A stretch of 64,000 nucleotides of DNA from Stropharia rugosoannulata (taxonomy: Eukaryota > Basidiomycota > Agaricomycetes > Agaricales > Strophariaceae), in the NCBI GenBank assembly GCA_028532985.1, contig JANCIK010000016.1, positions 1-64,000 of the forward strand, given 5' to 3'. Position numbers and translations under genes: made by a program. The notes under the pieces are model-generated. The model did not search any database. It was not told the DNA's origin and saw only the letters and a program-made list of their open reading frames with translations. This document shows positions 58,518 to 64,000 of the stretch, one piece after another (positions within the stretch are counted from its first letter, which is position 1; each line of letters starts with the position of its first letter).

Positions 58518-60172
58518 ATGGGCGACGACAAGCTTCACCAGTGTAAGTTGGACTATTTCGATATTTGGAGTGTCCTAACAAGGATGTATGGCAGATTATG
58601 GCGACTGGCTCAAAGATGCTACTTTCAACAAGCCGGTGCGATACATGGACGGCCCACCAGTAATCACCTCCGTCACCACGGTAAACCCCGACAGCGCCAA
58701 TGGAGATCAGGACCTGCGTGTCTTCCACAGCGCGTTTGACATGTTCGAGGTCTGTCCCATTTCCCAATGTAAAACACCCAAGTTAATATCAGAGCGACAC
58801 AGCTCGAAGGCGCGATATCAAAGGAACAGTTCACCTACCTCAAGAACGGATCTCTATTCATCACTGTCCCTGGATATCACCGCTTCAAGGTTCTAGGAAA
58901 CATGAATGGGATCCTGAAAGATCAACCATTTGATTTCCAGGTCAAGTGCGGCAAGCTTGCCAACGGACTCGTCGAGCTACTAGTGGAAACCGATGGGAAG
59001 ACAGTCAGCATGTCTTGGGACATCAATGTGCAATTTGCAGGGAACATCAAGGGAAAAACTAGCTTTTTCAGTCTCGAGTAAGTATACTTGATATTTATTT
59101 AACACAACGTCGTTTGATATATCCCATCCAATAGAGAAGATATGCTGAAAAAGGTACGCTTTGTAATACTACAGAGAATGACGAGCTGACGAGATATAGA
59201 TGTCTGAGAATTCGGCCAAGTATGTGAACCACGGGGATGATCACAAGGAGATGCTGTATAAGTATTACTGTAAGGAAACACTTTTTTGAAAGATATTTCG
59301 TCTCACAGGCATCTAGCTTCGGGAGAAGACGTGATCTGGTTCAAAAACGTGGCAGAAGGTACGCCTTTGAATGTTATGTTATTGGCCAATTGTTTAATAG
59401 TGATTTATAGTTCTTCAAACCGGTCCCCAGTACTACGAGCTTAAAAAGAGCGAGCTGGGAGTAGCACTCGGTATGTGGGTCTCGGTAGTGTGTAACAGCA
59501 ATAATAATAACCATTTGGGGCAGAATCCGGGCTACAAGCCTATCAACAGGCACAGTCATGTAAGTTTCAACTATTACAGTCTCAAAGTTATATGCTAACT
59601 ACGGTGTAGTGGTGGAGGGATACATCAAAGACCATTATGACCCGGAGACTGGCCACTTTAAGATAGAAACCTACCGTAACAGAGGCAGGGATCAAAAAGG
59701 CGACGCTCCCGAAGGTTCTGATTCAGACTCAAAGTCGAAGACGTACACTTGCGACGTTACCTTCCTCGAGGTATTCAATGTAAGAAAGCTTTGCATGCGC
59801 AGAAACTCCTCATTCACTAACGTGGGTTGAAACCACAGATACAAGGCGCGATACAGCCCACAGGGGACAAGAGCATAGGCGCCAAACTGAATATCAAACT
59901 ACCGGTCGTCGGCCGCATTAAAATCGCGGCTCTGACGGGGTCACTGGCTACAGGAGAACAGCTCACCTTCCCTGTGAAAGTCGGTCTGGCGAATGGCGAT
60001 GTGGGTTTGATTCTGGAGTCCAAAGTTCTGTCTTTCTTCTACAACCTGGATGTCCGTTTCCTCGGCAAACTTGGCGGCCCGGGCAAGAAAGTCAAGCTCT
60101 TCACTCTTCCGTAAGTCGCGCTCTATAGTATAAGGTGTATCATCCGAACTGACGGGAATGAACAGGTTCTGA
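58518..60172 (+). CDS. unrecognised protein, 11 exons, intact
   Basis: Exons 58518-58542, 58595-58733, 58793-59077, 59135-59153, 59200-59269, 59317-59358, 59411-59470, 59524-59559, 59610-59779, 59839-60110 and 60166-60172 sum to 1125 bases, 374 aa, one frame, all GT-AG. The protein starts MGDDKLHQYYGDWLKDATFN without a signal peptide or membrane helix. Beta-rich blocks: FTYLKNGSLFITVPGYHRFK, KTVSMSWDINVQFAGNIKGK, TYTCDVTFLEVFNIQG and VGRIKIAALTGSLATGEQLT. The middle (SGEDVIWFKNVAEVLQ to QAYQQAQSLVEGYIKDHYDP) looks helical. A charged stretch GDAPEGSDSDSKSK lies before the last beta region. I cannot name a family. The dense intron pattern and conserved phase argue strongly that it is a real expressed gene, probably cytosolic. 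Confidence 0.75.
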
Positions 60173-60481
60173 GTAGGATATGTCTAGATATTGCACTGCG
60201 AATTTAGATAGAGAACGCTGTAAATGTGCATATATATATATTTCACTATGCAATGTGGTGTGCACCTTCATAATTCATTCCTTCTGGCGAATTTTCCATT
60301 ATACTTTAATGAATGTGGTAATTCATCGCTGCTCACTCGACCCGTGATTTAATGGTCTTTTAGACGGCTCCTGAATGCTCGTGCATATCTACAAGTCGGC
60401 ACTGTAAGTGCCCTATGAGGATTTAAACGAGATATGGGCGCTTGTTGAACAATGCACATCCCCACGGTGAAGCCCTACCTA
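60173..60481. other. 3' flank of the 11-exon gene
   Basis: AT-rich with a short TA repeat near 60228-60243; no gene. Confidence 0.3.
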
Positions 60482-60930
60482 CATCGCATATTACCTACCC
60501 TCACCGCATATCTGTACATTGCACCAGGCTTTGCAACAGGACGTTCAGCGGGGAGCACTTGTGGAAGGTAAGGTGTGATGTATGACCCGCAGTGAAAGAT
60601 AGCCCGGGGGTGGACAACGTGCTTGGAGGAACGGGCCCGTGAGTGCGTGGTGGGGTCTCTGTATGTCAGTACCTTCCCTCTCGGATATCCCGTCCATCCT
60701 CCCGCCCACTCGCGGGGCAGAGGGACATCAGGTTATTCCTCTTCCCCTATCTCGCCTCGACTCCCTCGCCACACAACTGTGCTTCCGGCTGCTCCTTGCC
60801 CTGCTCTTCCCATATGCCCTGCTACGCCCGTACGCCCTGCTGGCCGTTCCTCGAATGCCCTGCGCTCTTCTCCGCTCCCGCCACTACCTCGGCGCTATCG
60901 AGGTCCCTTCTACAGACATCCTGCCACACA
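60482..60930. repeat. dispersed repeat B, copy 2
   Basis: Matches 54230-54700 in order and orientation. Its right end lies exactly where inhibitor copy III loses its last exon, so it may mark the break. Confidence 0.6.
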
Positions 60931-60931
60931 C

Positions 60932-61455
60932 TTGAAGTGGGAAGATAGTCAATTTCGGGACGACCACAATGAGGTCCGTGTCCGGGACGCGAATGCTATA
61001 AGACCCAGACGTAAATACGAGTCAGTATATCTCACATCGTTTCAAATGTGAGACTGACAAGAACGGCACTGGGAGGACCTTCTGCAGCGCGGCATCTATG
61101 CGCTACTCGCGCGTCGGGAAACCGGAGACGGAACCGAGGATGATCTTCTCTCCGAGCTCGGGTTCCCTGTAGGAAAGCGAACAAGAGGGGAACAGATGCG
61201 CCGGAATCTGGATTGAAAGGTCCCCATTTGGCACGCAGGGTGAACCGACCACTGTAGAGTATCATTAATACAAATAAGTGCGCTGACGGGCACGGATTAA
61301 CTTACCTTTTGATCGCGTGCCTGTTCGGGGTTTTCTTCGGCCACGGTAACTGCGCCGCCCTCCAAGGCGGTCAAGAGAAGAGTTTCGGGGCCCAGGTCCG
61401 TGCGATACACTGCGATCTTGTAAGTTCCAGGCCTGACGATGCTTTGTACAAACAT
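60932..61455 (-). pseudogene. I66-like protease inhibitor, broken copy III
   Basis: Homolog of copy I. Exon 1 is fully open from the ATG at 61455 (VRPGTYKIAVYRTDLGPETL). Exon 2 shifts frame after a few codons; in the right frame it shows DLSIQIPAHLFPS, SLSYREPELGEKIILGS and then TAG where copy I has the Trp of CEWRIK. Exon 3 is present (IRVPDTDLIVVVPKLTIFPL) with its GT donor at 60931, but exon 4 is missing and replaced by repeat B. The TATA box of copy I (TATAAAAA) corresponds here to a CGCCTCATACG stretch. At least four independent lesions. Confidence 0.75.
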
Positions 61456-62210
61456 GTTGTGTAGTAGTAAAGACTTCTTTGCTTTTCTTTGTACAAGAAG
61501 GCTGGAGAAAGTGCCGTCGTCACCTGGCCCGCCTCATACGTTTGGATGTTGCTTCACGTCAGCATAATCCGCTCAGATCATCATGGTATCACATATCGCT
61601 CTCTAATCGCGAGGACGAACGTGGGGTCAAAGTTTGAGTTTAATGAAGCGTGGAAGAACGTCGATCATATGCCGCTGGTTCTATTGCAACTGTTCGACGT
61701 AAATAGATTGTACATAAGCTCACTCTCAGGTTTTGGAATCGTAGCACGCCAATGCTTCCTTTCCTGGTTCATATTAACTTTTAGGGTCCCCTGCGGTGTT
61801 CGATTGAAACAAGACGCACGCCATCTGTATACACCCCAAAATTATTAACGTCCAGGTCCCAGAAGTTTGATGCTCTGTATCAGAGTCAAAAATAAGAATT
61901 CAGGCAATGTGTTATTGTGTGTTAATGTATATATCAGCTACCACTAAAATCCCTGAAGGCAGACAACCCTTGCGTGACTACGCGGTGCCGACAAAGTTGT
62001 TATATAATTTTCCGTCATTGATACGGAAGCCATCCTGGCGTGCACATAGGTGGCGCTCGTCTTCTCCGAATAGAAGACTTACATGAAAGCATGAATCTTT
62101 GCATCGTGCACCTGGGGTGGACATAATGTACTATCTAAAAAAAGGCTATTATGTACGTACTCGTGATGAGACAATATCTTGTGATACCGTGATAATTTGA
62201 GCGTACGAAC
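61456..62210. other. divergent promoter region of inhibitor pair 2
   Basis: Homologous to 52129-52943. It carries a TATA box only on the copy IV side. Confidence 0.4.
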
Positions 62211-62218
62211 TATAAAAA
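62211..62218 (+). promoter_or_regulatory. TATA box of inhibitor copy IV
   Basis: TATAAAAA, 74 bases before the ATG at 62292. Degenerate at the matching place upstream of copy II. Confidence 0.5.
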
Positions 62219-62291
62219 CAGGCTAGTTACCAACATCAGGTTCTGCAGGCTTTCGCTCTATACTAAACTACTACCACCACTGCAACATATC

Positions 62292-62971
62292 ATGTCAACC
62301 GAGAACATCATCAAACCCGGAGTCTACAGAATCGCCGTGTGGCGCGGCGCTGAAGGCACTGAAGCACAGTTTTTGACTGTCACAGACGAGAATGATGTCA
62401 GTGTGCTTCCGGCCAACTCTCCAATTGCGAAATACCAGGAGGTAAGTGCAAGCCCGTTACCCCGCCCAGGGCCAGCTTTGCTTTGAGTATTCATGTGTCT
62501 GATCTAATCTATCAAACAGTGGGCTGTGGAGCGCGGACCAGATGGGACCGTTGGGATCCAGGTCCCTGCACTTTTGTGGCCGTCGAGTTCGCTTTCCTAC
62601 AAGGAACCCGAGGAAGGAGAGAGGATTATCCTGGGTCCGCGCATAGACGTCCCTTCAACCTTCTGGTGCATCGAGCTCACTCCAGAGAAGCCTTTCCCTA
62701 ACCCATTCATGTATGTCACAACAAATATTAACACATATTGTAGACTCACACTAACGTTCATGCACATGCCGTGTAGTATACGCGTCCCAGGCAAAGATCT
62801 CATCATGGTTGTCTCGCCCATACATATTTTCCCTCCCCAAGTGCGTATTGTGGATGTGAAAAAGCAAGTCTGACAGAGACTTATCTGATATGTGTTATAC
62901 AGCTCAGACTCGACGCTGCGCCTTTCAACCTCGATAACGCTTGGGCATTTATACCTGTGGACCGCAAATAA
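62292..62971 (+). CDS. small cytosolic protein, I66-like beta-trefoil protease inhibitor (copy IV)
   Basis: Four exons, 62292-62441, 62520-62710, 62777-62840 and 62903-62971, sum to 474 bases, 157 aa, no stops. Blocks: MSTENIIKPGVYRIAVWRG, FLTVTDENDVSVLP, WAVERGPDGTVGIQVP, SLSYKEPEEGERIILGPRID, FWCIELTPEKPFP, IRVPGKDLIMVVSPIHIFPP, NAWAFIPVDRK. Exons 1 and 4 are as long as those of copy I (150 and 69 bases). It has no signal peptide. It is the intact partner of the second head-to-head pair. The family call (I66-like beta-trefoil inhibitor) is by pattern only; another beta-trefoil lectin-like family is the main alternative. Confidence 0.62.
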
Positions 62972-64000
62972 GCCAATTTGAATATTCGGCTCACGCGTCA
63001 AATTTCAAGCCAACCAGGAATTTAGGCAGCCCCAACGATTATGTCAGTTGATTTTTTCGATTTGTCATTGCCCGACATGTACATAAATGGGCTTTAAATA
63101 CCAGTAAAAAGTGTCAATCAAATTCTTCAGACGAGTAGATACAGCCATGACACATTGAGGCTCGAGCGCACCTATCATCGCTAGCAGAGAGCGCACCCAC
63201 CAGAGTGACGGACCCCCGGGTGCTTTGCGTGCAACAAGGATCGACCATGTACTCTTCACTGCATTTTGTACGTGCGGTTCACGAAATACATGCTGTTATG
63301 CTCGTGGGAGATTCAAGTGAAGAAGGACGGTAGGCCGGGAGTTCTCGCAGAGATTTGAACTGCCATCCTATTTTCCACACTTCGGGACGTATTTCGAGCC
63401 GCCCTAATTAAAAGCAAATGAGGTCACGTTGTTGCTGAGAACGGCGCGCTCCAGGACATAAATCAACTGAAATTGGTCACTTTCCTTTCTTTTAAGTCTG
63501 TTAACGTACAATATAGCATACTCAAAAGTTCTCACACGACACGTATTGCAAATTGGGCAGTACATAAGACGCGTCACGTCGGGTACCCGGCGCCCGCCCA
63601 GTCGGCCCCTGTCCGGTTCCTACAGTCGTACGCCGTTTCCACGTCGCGTCTTGCGTCCACTAGCACTAGCACTAGCACTCCTCATGCTTTTCATTTCCAG
63701 GCAACGAACCGCGCAAGTGCTGGTGTACACAACGCGCACAGGGCCTGTACTACATACCTAGAACCTCATACCTCCATGACCAACGCTCGGGTCGCGCACA
63801 CCAATCGCGCAGGCGTGATGATGGTTATGCGCAGGCGGTACCGGTACGCGTATGGTTCTTACAGACAAAGAACGAGGGAAGGAGGGCAGCCGGGCGCGGT
63901 ATGTGAGGGTGAGCAAGGCCTTCAGGTGCTGTGTCGCATGAAGAGGGCGAAGGGCACACGTATCCCGCTACATCCCGCTACTGCCCCTCGCCTCACCACA
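62972..64000. other. intergenic to window end, no gene recognised
   Basis: Becomes GC-rich after 63540. A short TAGCAC triplicate lies near 63660-63677. A T-loop-like GTTCAAATC (minus strand near 63355) is not part of a cloverleaf. Confidence 0.3.

Noticed and set aside
63340..63420. Possible tRNA gene on the minus strand (GTTCAAATC T-loop-like sequence)
   Set aside because: No acceptor stem, D-arm or anticodon arm could be built around it.

Overview
The window looks like nuclear DNA of an Agaricomycete (mushroom-forming basidiomycete). Almost every host gene is cut by 45-70 bp GT-AG introns. The families recognised are typical of that group: DUF4436 membrane proteins, secreted glycopeptide-type proteins, I66-like protease inhibitors, ubiquitin-like-domain proteins, an expanded multi-pass membrane family and Atg4. 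No rRNA, tRNA or CRISPR array was seen. All calls come from reading the sequence; no database search was possible.

Layout. 1-14 kb: two tandem, broken copies of a GC-rich gene for a PPR-type mitochondrial protein (1-996 and 7290-9700), a six-exon membrane protein gene (2446-3719), and a secreted glycopeptide gene whose only visible lesion is at its start (5545-6505). 14-24 kb: a damaged atg4 (14088-15922), a 690-bp Tc1/mariner-type TIR element (17141-17830), a DUF4436 gene and a single-pass membrane protein gene each with one premature stop, an intact ubiquitin-like-domain gene (22527-23985), and a 72-bp minisatellite. 26-41 kb: nested retrotransposons. A Ty1/copia element (25999-40944, 426-bp LTRs, 5-bp TSD) has its gag split by a chromodomain Ty3/gypsy element (27111-36584, 780-bp LTRs). 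The inner element carries an extra intact 340-codon ORF between pol and its 3' LTR, and its gag-pol is closed by five stops and one frame change. 42.8-49.5 kb: a solo LTR, two more membrane-family genes (one broken, one intact), and a 994-bp fold-back element with long GCGCG-rich inverted arms and a 6-bp TSD. 50-64 kb: two copies of a divergently transcribed pair of I66-like inhibitor genes. In each pair one partner is intact and the other broken, and it is the opposite partner in the two copies. A third PPR pseudogene copy, a dispersed 450-bp repeat and an intact 11-exon gene of unknown function (58518-60172) lie between them.

Intact host genes by reading-frame bookkeeping: 2446-3719, 22527-23985, 46848-48037, 51392-52041, 58518-60172 and 62292-62971. 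In all six, summed exon lengths are divisible by three and no internal stop is seen. Most other host genes carry one or two small lesions. The locus is therefore a patchwork of recent duplications, young transposons and genes at an early stage of decay, although assembly errors in C/G runs cannot be excluded for some frameshifts. No operon-like or pathway-like cooperation between neighbours is evident. The main themes are duplicate-and-lose gene families and retroelement nesting.
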